This document shows positions 41,597 through 53,509 of a stretch of 55,298 bases of DNA, piece after piece (the first letter of the stretch is position 1; every line of letters begins with the position of its first letter). The position numbers and the translations under genes are program-made. The notes beneath the pieces are model-generated. The model had not been told where the DNA came from and made no database searches. It saw only the letters and a list, made by a program, of their open reading frames with translations. Source of the DNA: an uncultured Pseudocitrobacter sp. (GTDB lineage Bacteria > Pseudomonadota > Gammaproteobacteria > Enterobacterales > Enterobacteriaceae); assembly GCA_913778145.1 (NCBI GenBank), contig CAJYVI010000024.1:1-55298 (forward strand), written 5' to 3'.

Positions 41597-42205
41597 TTAG
41601 TTGTAAACCATTTCGAAGTTAGTCACGCCATCGGCGCTACCTGCAGTCACCTTATCAGCGGTTGCACGGTAATCAGCATAGAACACGAGATCGGCGCTAC
41701 CATCCTCGCCGTTGCTGCCTGCATCAATGGGGTACTCGTCAGAAATCGTCCCCAGTTTCACCGGTGTGCTTTGATCCGCTTCAATTAACTTGATGCCCAC
41801 ACCTGTCGCAGCGCCCTGAATTGCCAGCAGATCGGATTCATTGGCGTCATGCTTGCCGTCGAACAACACAGCAACTTTGGTGACCGAAGATGGGCAGTCT
41901 TTGACATTAATATGGAAAGGGGTTTTGGTGGTTTCAGTGCCGGCTGTTTTAAAGTAATTGCTCGCCCATTTGCCCAGATCGACCACCTGATTCGTGCTGT
42001 TGGTGTCGATGTCACATGCGGCGTCAGTAATTTCCCCAGTAAATTTCACCTGGCCGCCAGCGCCCTGAGTACCCGCGGTAGCGGGCAGTGTGGTGCTCAC
42101 ACCGCTAGTTGTAGCGCTGGAACTGTTGGCGGCGATCGCGGAAAGCGTGGTACCCGCTGCCAGAGCCGCGATGACCACGGCCATAATACGGAACTGCGAT
42201 TTCAT
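41597..42205 (-). CDS. Major fimbrial subunit (pilin)
   Basis: A protein of 202 residues with a signal peptide (to SAIA/A near 25), an N-terminal extension rich in Ser/Thr that supplies the donor strand, one Cys pair (about Cys64 and Cys104) and the C-terminal FEMVYN with the penultimate Tyr. It is the first gene of the four-gene chaperone-usher operon. Confidence 0.93.
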   Translation of the reverse strand: MKSQFRIMAVVIAALAAGTTLSAIAANSSSATTSGVSTTLPATAGTQGAGGQVKFTGEITDAACDIDTNSTNQVVDLGKWASNYFKTAGTETTKTPFHINVKDCPSSVTKVAVLFDGKHDANESDLLAIQGAATGVGIKLIEADQSTPVKLGTISDEYPIDAGSNGEDGSADLVFYADYRATADKVTAGSADGVTNFEMVYN

Positions 42206-42229
42206 TGTTATTTCTCTCTTCTTTTACGG

Positions 42230-42445
42230 CTATCCAATGCGGTATACGCGCGGCAGCAACGTGCCGGGCGATATCGCCAGCTCTTCCGTGTTGAAGTTAA
42301 TCGTCGTTCCATCGGTAGGATATTGTGCACAGTCTTTTATCTCAGTTTTATCAACCGAATAATATCGACTTAATTGAGCGTCAGGCCCTGTGAACATATT
42401 AGGCTTGCGAATAAATAATATCGGCAGTAGCACGAATTGCAACAA
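42230..42445 (-). CDS. Possible small ORF before the fimbrial operon (uncertain)
   Basis: An open frame of 71 codons with TTG start (first ATG 15 codons later, at 42400) that ends 24 bases before the pilin start. No ribosome binding site, signal peptide or family is evident. It may be a leader, a remnant, or chance. It is listed because its position is next to the operon start. Confidence 0.2.
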   Translation of the reverse strand: MLQFVLLPILFIRKPNMFTGPDAQLSRYYSVDKTEIKDCAQYPTDGTTINFNTEELAISPGTLLPRVYRIG

Positions 42446-42857
42446 AAAATTATGTGGCTGATGAGTTGCGGAATTTAAACTTCCCCAGGTTATTCGGCAA
42501 ATAAAAACAACATGTTGAATTATGGATATCAGCGAATGTTACGCAGACCACATCTCGCGCCACAAAAATTAACACTATGGTCAACAAAAGCCAGCAATTA
42601 ACAAAAACGTGATCTTTCTGATGAATAATATTCATCAGCAAGCTTTTAATATTTACATTAAGTAAGAATATTCCTATTAGGATTATTAGCCATACCTATA
42701 ACGTGGATAAATCATTATCCTTCTAACCGTTCAAATTCAAACAATGATTATTTTAGATTTTGATTAATCATTAAGTCTGAATAATTACCCGCTATATTGT
42801 CGTTATTTATCAGCATATACATTAAGATAGGAACCTCCGGCATAAGGTACCAGGATA
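42446..42857. other. AT-rich control region between the fimbrial operon and ygaP
   Basis: About 410 bases with no credible gene. It contains a perfect 21-bp palindrome at 42618-42638 (CTGATGAATA, A, complement). It would carry the fimbrial promoter on the minus strand and the ygaP promoter on the plus strand. I see no fim-switch-like inverted repeat pair. Confidence 0.5.
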
Positions 42858-43385
42858 ATGACAACAGAGACGATCTCTCCCCAGCAGACGTTAGAGTATC
42901 TTCAGGAAGGCGCGAAGCTGATTGATATCCGAGATTGCGATGAATATGCCCGCGAACACATTGCTCAGGCGCACCTGTTGCCGTTAAGCGCTATTGAGCG
43001 GGGAGCGACGCTCACCACCCGCGTCGATGACATTGTTATCTTTCACTGTCAGTCCGGAAACCGTACCCGTAATAATCAGACCCGTTTAGTGGCCGCTGCT
43101 GCACCGGCTCAGGTGAAACTGCTGGAGGGCGGTATTCAGGCCTGGAAAGCCGCCGGGCTGGAAACAATAGAAGATAAAAAGCAGCCATTACCGCTTATGC
43201 GACAGGTGCAAATTGCTGCCGGTGGGTTAATCCTGCTGGGCTGCATATTGGGATACACCGTGTCTGACGCCTTCTTCCTGCTGAGCGCCTTTGTCGGTGC
43301 TGGTCTTACCTTCGCTGGCATCAGTGGTTTTTGTGGGATGGCCAGGCTGTTAGCCGTTATGCCATGGAACCGTCGTAAAGGGTAA
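42858..43385 (+). CDS. ygaP: Membrane-anchored rhodanese YgaP
   Basis: A protein of 175 residues (E. coli 174): an N-terminal rhodanese domain with active-site loop HCQSGNRT, then two C-terminal membrane helices (about 117-135 and 137-158). It moves sulfur from thiosulfate and can be S-nitrosylated in E. coli. The E. coli partner regulator ygaV is not found upstream, so regulation probably differs. Confidence 0.95.
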   Translation: MTTETISPQQTLEYLQEGAKLIDIRDCDEYAREHIAQAHLLPLSAIERGATLTTRVDDIVIFHCQSGNRTRNNQTRLVAAAAPAQVKLLEGGIQAWKAAGLETIEDKKQPLPLMRQVQIAAGGLILLGCILGYTVSDAFFLLSAFVGAGLTFAGISGFCGMARLLAVMPWNRRKG

Positions 43386-43461
43386 CGCATCCCTACATTT
43401 ACTATTTCGTTACATCAGCTTAATCTTAAAGCACGTTAACAAAGAGAGCAGGAGTGTCACG

Positions 43462-43641
43462 ATGTATTCACCAGGTGATTTTGTACAGCCGAAAATGGGT
43501 GGCCCTAAACTCAAAGTTCTGGAAGCGCACCACGATCATATTGTGGCGGTACAGGCGAATAACGATCAGGGAGAGAAGTATACGTTGAAGCTGGAGGACG
43601 TCACGCCCTATACCGAAGAAGGCGACTTTGGCGTTTGCTAA
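43462..43641 (+). CDS. YodC-like small protein (DUF2158)
   Basis: A protein of 59 residues from the ATG at 43462, with GGAG nine bases upstream, ending with TAA at 43639-43641. The N-terminal MYSPGDFVQPKMGGPKLKV has the family's conserved V-x-x-x-GGP-x-(M/L)-x-V pattern. It is a single small beta-barrel-like domain of unknown role. It stands between ygaP and stpA with its own intergenic region of 76 bases upstream. Confidence 0.82.
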   Translation: MYSPGDFVQPKMGGPKLKVLEAHHDHIVAVQANNDQGEKYTLKLEDVTPYTEEGDFGVC

Positions 43642-43683
43642 ACAATTCGCGGTGAGGATCGTCTCACCGCTTTTTCCGACGAA

Positions 43684-44103
43684 TTAAATCAAAAAATCAT
43701 CCAGAGTTTTACCGCTCGCCAGCGCCTGTGCGATAGGTTTCGGCGTGCGTCCCTGGCCAGTCCAGGTTTTTACCTCACCGTTAAAGTCGGTAAAGCGATA
43801 TTTTGCTGGACGCGTTGCGCGTTTTTTCGGCGCACCTGCCATTGCGGCTTTTGCGGCTTTTGCGGCTTTCATATCCGCCAGCTCTTCTGGTGAAATGCCG
43901 TCAGCCTGCATCAACTCCAGCCAGGTATTAATTTTTTCTTGCAGCTCTGCGCGTTGTTGCATCGCTAACTGCTCTTCATTTCTCTTTTCTTCAGTGACGA
44001 TCCTGACTTTTTCCAGCATTTCTTCAAGAACGTCAATGGAGAAATCTCGCGCCATTGCACGCAAAGAACGGATATTATTCAATTTTTGTAACATAACAGA
44101 CAT
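43684..44103 (-). CDS. stpA: H-NS paralogue StpA
   Basis: A protein of 139 residues (E. coli 134). The N-terminal oligomerisation helices (LRAMARDFSIDVLEEMLEKV), a linker, and the C-terminal DNA-binding domain with AQALASGKTLDDFLI and the TWTGQGRTPKPI hook motif are all present. The linker has an AAKAAKAAMAGAP stretch that makes it slightly longer and more basic. StpA silences AT-rich DNA together with H-NS and is an RNA chaperone. The start is the ATG at 44103, matching E. coli MSVML. Confidence 0.96.
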   Translation of the reverse strand: MSVMLQKLNNIRSLRAMARDFSIDVLEEMLEKVRIVTEEKRNEEQLAMQQRAELQEKINTWLELMQADGISPEELADMKAAKAAKAAMAGAPKKRATRPAKYRFTDFNGEVKTWTGQGRTPKPIAQALASGKTLDDFLI

Positions 44104-44738
44104 AGGGCTATAAAATTCCTTATTCAATATTAATACTCGACTACAGCCGCTAATTATATTGTATTTGACTATATATTGCCACACTCGAAATATTACTGAA
44201 TATATCCCCGTTGTGTTCTTACATTATATTTAAATATATTCACGAATAATCAAATTATTATTCCCCGAACAGATGCGCTTTTGCAGCACATTGTAACATT
44301 TTGTTAACAGTTAAATAATGTGAATAAAAACCCATTTCTATTGCATAAAGACAAAAGAAAGCAATCAGAATTTATCTCTACCAAAATGCATTAACCAGTA
44401 TAAAAAACACCAAAATCGCTAAAGATCACACTTTTCATCCTAACTGATACCTTACGGAACGCATATGTGAATATTCAGCAATCTACAGCGCTAAAGCACC
44501 ACTAATAACCAATTGATTTTCAATAACTAAATGCAAATCATAACCAAAAATAATGCCAAGGGTTAAAATCATCCGCTAACAGAGTATTTTATTGACAAAA
44601 GGCGCATAAATAAAAATATTTCACTAGTTGTTAGTTTTAACGCAGATGGATAATCTATACACGGCGACAAAGCCAACCCAAAACGCCTTTAAACATCACT
44701 TTAATGACGGTTTTCGTTACTTTTCGAGGAGCACACCG
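44104..44738. other. Long AT-rich intergenic region between stpA and alaE
   Basis: About 635 bases without a credible gene. It holds the divergent promoters of stpA and alaE and several A/T tracts, the kind of sequence bound by H-NS and StpA. No hairpin or small gene could be supported. Confidence 0.6.
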
Positions 44739-45188
44739 ATGTTCTCTGCGCAGTCACGCCTGCGTCACGCAGCAGCAGACACTTTCGCCATGGTTGTCTA
44801 CTGTTCCGTCGTGAACATGATGATTGAAATTTTCCTCTCCGGAATGACCTTTGAGCAGTCGCTTTCTTCTCGTCTGTTAGCGGTGCCGGTAAACATTCTT
44901 ATTGCATGGCCATACGGTATTTACCGTGACGCCATTATGCGTCAGGCGCGCCGCATTAGCCCCGCAGGCTGGGTGAAGAACCTTGCCGATACGCTGGCCT
45001 ATGTGACGTTCCAGTCACCGGTGTATGTGGTTATTCTGCTGACCATCGGCGCAGACTGGCACCAAATTGCCGCCGCCGTAAGCTCAAATATAGTGGTCTC
45101 AATGGTAATGGGTGCGGTGTACGGCTATTTCCTCGATTTCTGCCGCCGTCTGTTCCGTGTTAGCCAATACAGCCAGGCAAAAGCATGA
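44739..45188 (+). CDS. alaE: L-alanine exporter AlaE
   Basis: A protein of 149 residues, the same length as in E. coli, with four membrane helices. The stretch [13 protein letters not shown] and [14 protein letters not shown] are diagnostic. It exports excess L-alanine by proton antiport. The ATG at 44739 follows CGAGGAG. Confidence 0.96.
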   Translation: MFSAQSRLRHAAADTFAMVVYCSVVNMMIEIFLSGMTFEQSLSSRLLAVPVNILIAWPYGIYRDAIMRQARRISPAGWVKNLADTLAYVTFQSPVYVVILLTIGADWHQIAAAVSSNIVVSMVMGAVYGYFLDFCRRLFRVSQYSQAKA

Positions 45189-45220
45189 TGCACAGCGACT
45201 GGCCAGTGCCAGTCGCTCGC

Positions 45221-45565
45221 TTAGTGAAACTCGCCAAATAAACCATTCAGATACCGCTCCAGCGCAATACGCGAACTGAAGCCATGCGGAATACCGTAAT
45301 GCTGCTGTTCATCTCCGCCCAAATAGAGAGGAAATTGCTGGTAGTGATCGCAGGTTTTGATTTCAGAAGCGGGTTCCGCTAACGAATTGCTGCGCTCTTT
45401 TAACGCCGGATGGATAATCAATGCCGTGCGTCCCATCCGCGCTTCACGATTGACATAAACATAATTCTCGCCACGGCGATAGCCGTACGCTTTTTGCGTT
45501 ACTACATCCACAGTGAAGCCCACTTTTTCAAGAACGCGCGCCACCTCATCAGGTCGTAAATACAT
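45221..45565 (-). CDS. ygaC: YgaC family protein (DUF2002)
   Basis: A protein of 114 residues, nearly identical to E. coli YgaC in its first 60 residues ([19 protein letters not shown]). In E. coli it is Fur-regulated; the function is unknown. It converges with alaE, 32 bases apart. The ATG at 45565 is chosen over one six codons upstream by homology. Confidence 0.95.
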   Translation of the reverse strand: MYLRPDEVARVLEKVGFTVDVVTQKAYGYRRGENYVYVNREARMGRTALIIHPALKERSNSLAEPASEIKTCDHYQQFPLYLGGDEQQHYGIPHGFSSRIALERYLNGLFGEFH

Positions 45566-45729
45566 TATTTTTTTCCTCGTCATCTTTTACTGCATCGCCA
45601 CCTTACAGTAATCAGCATTAACCTCGCTTTCAGAAAAATCCACAAACGCGTCGATTCGCTGTGATTCGCCCCAAAGGATAAAAATTTTGCCTACACTTAA
45701 TTCCGTCCCCACTTAAAAAGGAGAAACAC

Positions 45730-46056
45730 ATGCCTAATCGATTTGGCCGCAATGATGTAGTTGATGAGACTCAGGATATTCAGGATCAAGTCAATGAGTT
45801 AGCCGACAGCCTTGAGGATGTATTGAAAAGCTGGGGTAGCGATGCAAAAGGCGAAGCTGATGCCGCGCGTCGCAAAGCACAGGCGCTGCTAAAAGAGTCC
45901 CGCGCCCGTTTGCATGGCCGCAGCCGTTCACAGCAGGCCGCCTGCGATTACCTGAACTGCGCCAGCACCTACGTGCGTGAAAAGCCCTGGCAGAGTTTAG
46001 GCGCAGTCGCCGCCGTTGGGATCTTTGTTGGCGCATTATTGAGTTTGCGCCGATAA
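45730..46056 (+). CDS. ygaM: YgaM, ElaB/YqjD family tail-anchored protein
   Basis: A protein of 108 residues: a helical, charged N-terminal part and one C-terminal membrane helix (SLGAVAAVGIFVGALLSLRR). This DUF883 family is membrane-anchored and binds ribosomes in stationary phase in the case of YqjD and ElaB. AGGAG lies upstream of the start. Confidence 0.94.
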   Translation: MPNRFGRNDVVDETQDIQDQVNELADSLEDVLKSWGSDAKGEADAARRKAQALLKESRARLHGRSRSQQAACDYLNCASTYVREKPWQSLGAVAAVGIFVGALLSLRR

Positions 46057-46136
46057 TTGAAGTGAAACAGTGAAGATAATAAATGCGCCGTATCAGGAAA
46101 AATTAAGATTAGTTTCTGAACGGCTACGCGTCTGTA

Positions 46137-46160
46137 CCCCGGCTCTACGCCGGGGTTTTT
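46137..46160 (+). terminator. Terminator after ygaM
   Basis: CCCCGGC, five-base loop, GCCGGGG, then five T. The last two bases overlap the converging MocR stop codon. Confidence 0.88.
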
Positions 46161-47508
46161 ACTCTAAAGCCCGCTTTAACGCAACAACCTGCTCGTTTGC
46201 CATCGCCTGCGACGTAATATTGGTAAAGCTCATGATGAGCCCTGACGCCCCCGTTTCCACCATTCGCCAGTCATTCACCGCCTGCACGGCCAGCCCGGCA
46301 TCACGCGCCCGACGCGCCTGTCGCCTGTCGTCACCGGCAATATTGACCACCAGTTGAATACCGCCCTGCTGCGCCGCCACCTCAAAACCCTGCGACCGTA
46401 AGGCTTCCTCCAGCCAGCGACGCCGCTCGGCGTAATGCACCCGCATCTTTTTCAGATGACGCCAGAAGTGACCTTCATGGATAAAATCACCCAACGTTTG
46501 CTGCCACAGCAACGGCACCGGGCAGGCAATTTTTTGTACGTGACTGCGAAACTTCGCCACCAGCGGCAAAGGTACCACCAGCCACGCAGTGCGCAGCGAC
46601 GGGAACATCGCTTTACTGAAAGTGCCGGCGTAAATGACGCGCTGCGGCGCATCCAGGCTTTTCAGCGGCGGCAGCGGTTTTCCCTGGTAGCGAAACTCAC
46701 TGTCGTAATCATCTTCAATGATCCACGCCTGCTGACGCGTTGCCCAATCGAGCAACTGTCGGCGACGTGGCAGCGAGAGCGCCACGCCTAAGGGGCTTTG
46801 ATGTGCCGGAGTGAGCAGCGCAAAACGCGCCTCTGGCACGTTAGCAAGTGCCCACTCCACATTCATTCCTTCACCATCTACTGGCACAGGCAATAGGTTC
46901 ACCCGCTCCTGCGCAATCACCGGGCGGATTAACGGAAAGCCAGGATCCTCCACCCACATGCCTTGCCCATCGGCATCAAGCGCGCGCAGAATCAGACTCA
47001 TCGACGCCGCATAGCCGGAAGTAATAATGACCTGCTCTGGCTGGCACTCAATGCTTCGCGACAGCCGCAGATACTCCACTATCGCCTGACGTAGCCCCAT
47101 CTCGCCGCACACATCGCCCAGCGCCAGATCAAAGCGCGTTTGCGTACGCAACCGCCGCCCCATCACTTTTGCCCATAATGCACGCGGGAAGAGATCCAGC
47201 GCTGGCAGCCCTAGCTGAAAAGGTTGCGGATGCGGTTCCTCGCCGCCAAACCAGGTTGGCTGTGCCACCACGGGTTTAATCGTGAGATGTTCACTGACAA
47301 ACGTCCCGGCCTGGCCGCGCCGCTCAAGCCATCCCTGCGCCACCAGCTCGCCGTATGCATTCTCCACCGTTACGCGCGACACGCCCAACTCCTGGGCATA
47401 CACCCGGCTGGACGGCAATCGCCTGCCAGCCGTGAGTTTTCCCTCCTCAATTGCGGTTTTTAACTGCCTGGCAATCTGCCGATAACGTGGGCCATCACTT
47501 TGCATCAT
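46159..47508 (-). CDS. MocR-type regulator (GntR HTH plus aminotransferase-like domain)
   Basis: A protein of 449 residues. An N-terminal GntR winged helix (YRQIARQLKTAIEEGKLTAG, LPSSRVYAQELGVSRVTVENAY) is joined to a fold-type I aminotransferase-like domain with the PLP lysine in AGTFSKAMFPSLR, and EDDYDSEFRY upstream. It senses PLP or a PLP-linked amino compound. It diverges from the AhpD-like gene across a shared inverted repeat, which suggests it controls that gene and itself. Confidence 0.93.
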   Translation of the reverse strand: MMQSDGPRYRQIARQLKTAIEEGKLTAGRRLPSSRVYAQELGVSRVTVENAYGELVAQGWLERRGQAGTFVSEHLTIKPVVAQPTWFGGEEPHPQPFQLGLPALDLFPRALWAKVMGRRLRTQTRFDLALGDVCGEMGLRQAIVEYLRLSRSIECQPEQVIITSGYAASMSLILRALDADGQGMWVEDPGFPLIRPVIAQERVNLLPVPVDGEGMNVEWALANVPEARFALLTPAHQSPLGVALSLPRRRQLLDWATRQQAWIIEDDYDSEFRYQGKPLPPLKSLDAPQRVIYAGTFSKAMFPSLRTAWLVVPLPLVAKFRSHVQKIACPVPLLWQQTLGDFIHEGHFWRHLKKMRVHYAERRRWLEEALRSQGFEVAAQQGGIQLVVNIAGDDRRQARRARDAGLAVQAVNDWRMVETGASGLIMSFTNITSQAMANEQVVALKRALE

Positions 47509-47552
47509 GGTCTGCTTTTTTACTCATAATATGGCTATCTGATGCAGACCAT
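47507..47552. promoter_or_regulatory. Inverted repeat between mocR-type gene and AhpD-like gene
   Basis: Nine-base arms ATGGTCTGC (47507-47515, overlapping the MocR start codon) and GCAGACCAT (47544-47552), 28 bases apart. It is a probable binding site of the MocR protein. Binding would cover the regulator's own start and the promoter of the divergent gene. Confidence 0.65.
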
Positions 47553-47595
47553 TATAGTGCTACTTTTATGCACATCGACAACGAGGAGAGACAAT

Positions 47596-48027
47596 ATGAC
47601 CCTGCTGCGCCAACCCTATAACGAATTAAGCCCGGACGTGTACAAAGGTATGGTTCAGGCAAGCCTGGCCCTGGAAAAGAGTTCGCTGGATCGCACTCTG
47701 CTGGAACTCGTCTACCTGCGCGTTTCACAGATTAACGGCTGCGCCTTTTGCCTGGAGATGCACAGTAAAGCGCTGCGCAAGGCGGGTGTGGATCAGACCA
47801 AGCTGGACGCCCTGGCTGGCTGGAGAGTGAGTAATCACTTCACTGAAGCGGAAGCCGCTGCGCTGGCCTGGGCGGAAGACGTGACGCACATCGCCGAGCA
47901 TCATGCGGAAGATAGCGTCTATCAACCCCTGCTAGCGCACTTTAGCGCCGAGCAAATCAGCGATCTGACCTTCGCCATCAGCCTGATGAACGCCTTTAAC
48001 CGTCTGGCCATCGCTATGCGTATGTAA
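47596..48027 (+). CDS. AhpD-like carboxymuconolactone decarboxylase family protein
   Basis: A protein of 143 residues with the redox CxxC motif in NGCAFCLEMHSKALRKAG, typical of AhpD-like alkylhydroperoxidase proteins. The ATG at 47596 follows GAGGAGAG. It is probably a thiol-dependent peroxidase or reductase. It is divergent from the MocR regulator that likely controls it. Confidence 0.92.
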   Translation: MTLLRQPYNELSPDVYKGMVQASLALEKSSLDRTLLELVYLRVSQINGCAFCLEMHSKALRKAGVDQTKLDALAGWRVSNHFTEAEAAALAWAEDVTHIAEHHAEDSVYQPLLAHFSAEQISDLTFAISLMNAFNRLAIAMRM

Positions 48028-48042
48028 TTTTTAGGCAAACAT

Positions 48043-48081
48043 CCCCGGCCTCTACCGCATTGCGCGTCGGGGGCTTTTTTT
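48043..48081 (+). terminator. Terminator after the AhpD-like gene
   Basis: CCCCG and CGGGG arms around a long loop, followed by seven T. It insulates the nrd operon from upstream transcription. Confidence 0.7.
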
Positions 48082-48087
48082 GTTCAA

Positions 48088-48136
48088 ACATCTATATATT
48101 GTATGGTTGAAGTTTTCAAAAACTACATCTAGTATT
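48088..48136 (+). promoter_or_regulatory. NrdR-box-like tandem sites before nrdHIEF
   Basis: Two related 16-base sites, one starting ACATCTATATATTGTA and one AACTACATCTAGTATT, lie about three helical turns apart, the spacing of NrdR boxes ahead of enterobacterial nrdHIEF. NrdR represses the operon when dATP is high. The match is by eye. Confidence 0.55.
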
Positions 48137-48209
48137 CCTCTCAGGTAACCACTCCCGGACCGACGCTCTTAACTGCGCCCTATTGTCATTTTAAATGGAA
48201 ATACGAATC

Positions 48210-48455
48210 ATGCGCATTACTATTTACACTCGTAATAACTGCATCCAGTGCCACGCTACCAAACGGGCAATGGAGAGTCGTGGCTTTGATTTCGAGATGG
48301 TCAATCTCGACCAGCATCCTGAAATGGCCGACACCCTGCGTGAACAGGGCTTTCGCCAGCTTCCGGTGGTGATCGCGGGGGAAACCCGCTGGTCCGGCTT
48401 CCGCCCGGATATGATCAATCGCCTGCGCCCCGATGCCATTGCCGCTCACGCATGA
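48210..48455 (+). CDS. nrdH: Glutaredoxin-like protein NrdH
   Basis: A protein of 81 residues, same as E. coli. The redox motif is Cys11-Ile-Gln-Cys14. It donates electrons to the class Ib reductase NrdEF. The ATG at 48210 is chosen by homology over one 15 bases upstream. It overlaps nrdI by four bases. Confidence 0.97.
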   Translation: MRITIYTRNNCIQCHATKRAMESRGFDFEMVNLDQHPEMADTLREQGFRQLPVVIAGETRWSGFRPDMINRLRPDAIAAHA

Positions 48456-48834
48456 GCCGCCTCGTCTACTTCTCCAGCAGCTCTGAGAACACGCACCGCT
48501 TTATGGTGCGCCTCGGGCTGCCTGCTGTACGTATTCCGCTGAATGAGCGAGAGCGTATCCAGGTCGAGGAGCCGTACATTCTGGTGGTACCCAGCTATGG
48601 CGGCGGCGGTACGGCGGGCGCGGTTCCGCGTCAGGTGATCCGCTTTTTAAACGACCCGCAGAACCGCTCGCTGATTCGCGGCGTGATTGCCGCGGGAAAC
48701 CGAAACTTTGGCGACGCCTACGGCCGCGCAGGCGCGGTAATCGCCGAAAAATGTCACGTTCCCTGGCTTTACCGTTTTGAGCTGATGGGCACGCAACACG
48801 ATATCGACACCGTGCGAAAAGGAGTGAGCGAATT

Positions 48835-48862
<28 letters not shown>
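48452..48862 (+). CDS. nrdI: Flavodoxin-like NrdI
   Basis: A protein of 136 residues (E. coli 136). The N-terminal [12 protein letters not shown] is the FMN phosphate loop and SYGGGGTAG follows. It supplies the oxidant for assembling the manganese-tyrosyl cofactor of NrdF. It overlaps nrdH and nrdE. Confidence 0.97.
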
Positions 48863-51952
<3,090 letters not shown>

Positions 51953-51961
51953 TCATATTTT

Positions 51962-51999
51962 CCGGCAAAAATAACCCTCACTTTTTGCCGGATTATTTT
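51962..51999 (+). terminator. Terminator of the nrdHIEF operon
   Basis: Ten-base arms CCGGCAAAAA and TTTTTGCCGG, ten-base loop, then a T-rich tail (ATTATTTT), ten bases after nrdF. The symmetrical A/T ends make it usable in both directions. Confidence 0.82.
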
Positions 52000-52062
52000 G
52001 CGAATATCCCAATTAATCACACAAATAATATCAAGTCATCTATACTGATATTTACAACCCCA

Positions 52063-52093
52063 TTTCACCTGAATCTATCGCTTTCAGGTGAAA
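52063..52093 (+). promoter_or_regulatory. Perfect hairpin in the proU upstream region
   Basis: Eleven-base arms TTTCACCTGAA and TTCAGGTGAAA around a nine-base loop, about 210 bases before proV and without a T run. It lies upstream of the proposed proV promoter. Its role is not known to me. Confidence 0.6.
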
Positions 52094-52210
52094 TTTGTGG
52101 TGGGAAAACACAAAAATATCAGAAAATTTCAGATCGCCCTCAGCCCTTATATCATGGGAAGCCCCGGCCGTTCGCCCGTCATAATTTTGCAAGCAGAATC
52201 CTCCCAAGGG

Positions 52211-52238
52211 TTGTCACAGAATCTCAGTATGTTAGGGT
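52211..52238 (+). promoter_or_regulatory. proV promoter (proU P2-like)
   Basis: A TTGTCA -35 and TAGGGT -10 at 16-base spacing, the same elements I recall for the E. coli sigma-70 proU promoter P2, about 70 bases before proV. This promoter is induced by high osmolarity and held down by H-NS through downstream elements in proV. Confidence 0.7.
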
Positions 52239-52306
52239 ATACCCGTGTAATTATTTCCATCAGGAATCATATCGATATAAATAAATAACGGGAATTCTTT
52301 TATTGC

Positions 52307-53509
52307 ATGGCAATTAAATTAGAAGTTAAAAATCTTTATAAAGTATTTGGTGAGCATCCACAACGCGCATTCAAATATATTGAAAAAGGCCTCAGCAAAG
52401 AACAAATTCTGGAGAAAACAGGATTATCGCTTGGCGTTAAAGACGCCAGTCTGGCCATTGAAGAAGGCGAGATATTTGTCATCATGGGATTATCCGGTTC
52501 CGGCAAATCCACCATGGTACGCCTTCTCAATCGCCTGATTGAACCAACCCGCGGGCAGGTGCTGATTGATGGCGTAGATATCGCCAAAATCTCTGACGCC
52601 GAGCTTCGCGAGGTGCGCAGAAAGAAAATCGCGATGGTCTTTCAGTCGTTCGCCCTGATGCCGCATATGACCGTGGTCGACAACGCCGCCTTCGGTATGG
52701 AGCTGGCGGGCATTCCAACCGCCGAGCGTCAGGAGAAAGCGCTGGACGCACTGCGTCAGGTCGGGCTGGAAAATTATGCCCACTCTTACCCGGACGAGCT
52801 TTCTGGCGGTATGCGTCAGCGCGTTGGTTTAGCCCGTGCGCTGGCGATCAACCCCGATATCTTATTAATGGATGAAGCCTTCTCGGCACTCGATCCATTA
52901 ATTCGAACGGAAATGCAGGATGAGCTGGTAAAATTACAGGCCAAACATCAGCGCACCATCGTATTTATTTCTCACGATCTCGACGAAGCCATGCGAATTG
53001 GCGATCGCATCGCTATTATGCAAAATGGTGAAGTGGTACAGGTTGGCACACCGGATGAAATTCTCAATAATCCGGCCAATGATTATGTGCGCACCTTCTT
53101 CCGTGGTGTCGATATCAGCCAGGTATTTAGCGCGAAAGATATCGCCCGTCGAAGCCCGGCTGGGATTATCCGAAAAACGCCAGGATTCGGCCCGCGTTCC
53201 GCACTGAAATTATTGCAGGATGATGACCGTGAATATGGTTATGTCATCGAACGTGGAAATAAGTTTGTTGGAATTGTCTCAATCGATACGCTGAAAGCCG
53301 CCCTGAGCGCAGGTCAGGGAATTGAAAGCGCCTTGTTGGATCCGCCATTAGTGGTTGACGCAGAAACACCGCTCAGCGAATTGCTCTCTCACGTCGGCCA
53401 GGCACCGTGCGCGGTTCCGGTTGTTGGGGAAGAACAGCAGTACGTTGGCGTTATTTCTAAACGCATGCTTCTTCAGGCTTTAGATCGCGAGGTGACAAAC
53501 AATGGCTGA
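52307..53509 (+). CDS. proV: Glycine betaine/proline ABC transporter ATPase ProV
   Basis: A protein of 400 residues (E. coli 400). Walker [10 protein letters not shown], signature [15 protein letters not shown] and Walker [12 protein letters not shown] are present, followed by two CBS domains that sense ionic strength. It drives osmoprotectant uptake with ProW and ProX. It overlaps proW by eight bases. Confidence 0.98.
   Translation: MAIKLEVKNLYKVFGEHPQRAFKYIEKGLSKEQILEKTGLSLGVKDASLAIEEGEIFVIMGLSGSGKSTMVRLLNRLIEPTRGQVLIDGVDIAKISDAELREVRRKKIAMVFQSFALMPHMTVVDNAAFGMELAGIPTAERQEKALDALRQVGLENYAHSYPDELSGGMRQRVGLARALAINPDILLMDEAFSALDPLIRTEMQDELVKLQAKHQRTIVFISHDLDEAMRIGDRIAIMQNGEVVQVGTPDEILNNPANDYVRTFFRGVDISQVFSAKDIARRSPAGIIRKTPGFGPRSALKLLQDDDREYGYVIERGNKFVGIVSIDTLKAALSAGQGIESALLDPPLVVDAETPLSELLSHVGQAPCAVPVVGEEQQYVGVISKRMLLQALDREVTNNG

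Noticed and set aside
42450..42641. A 63-codon minus-strand frame before the fimbrial operon
   Set aside because: No ribosome binding site, and it contains a perfect palindrome in AT-rich control DNA. Taken as noncoding.
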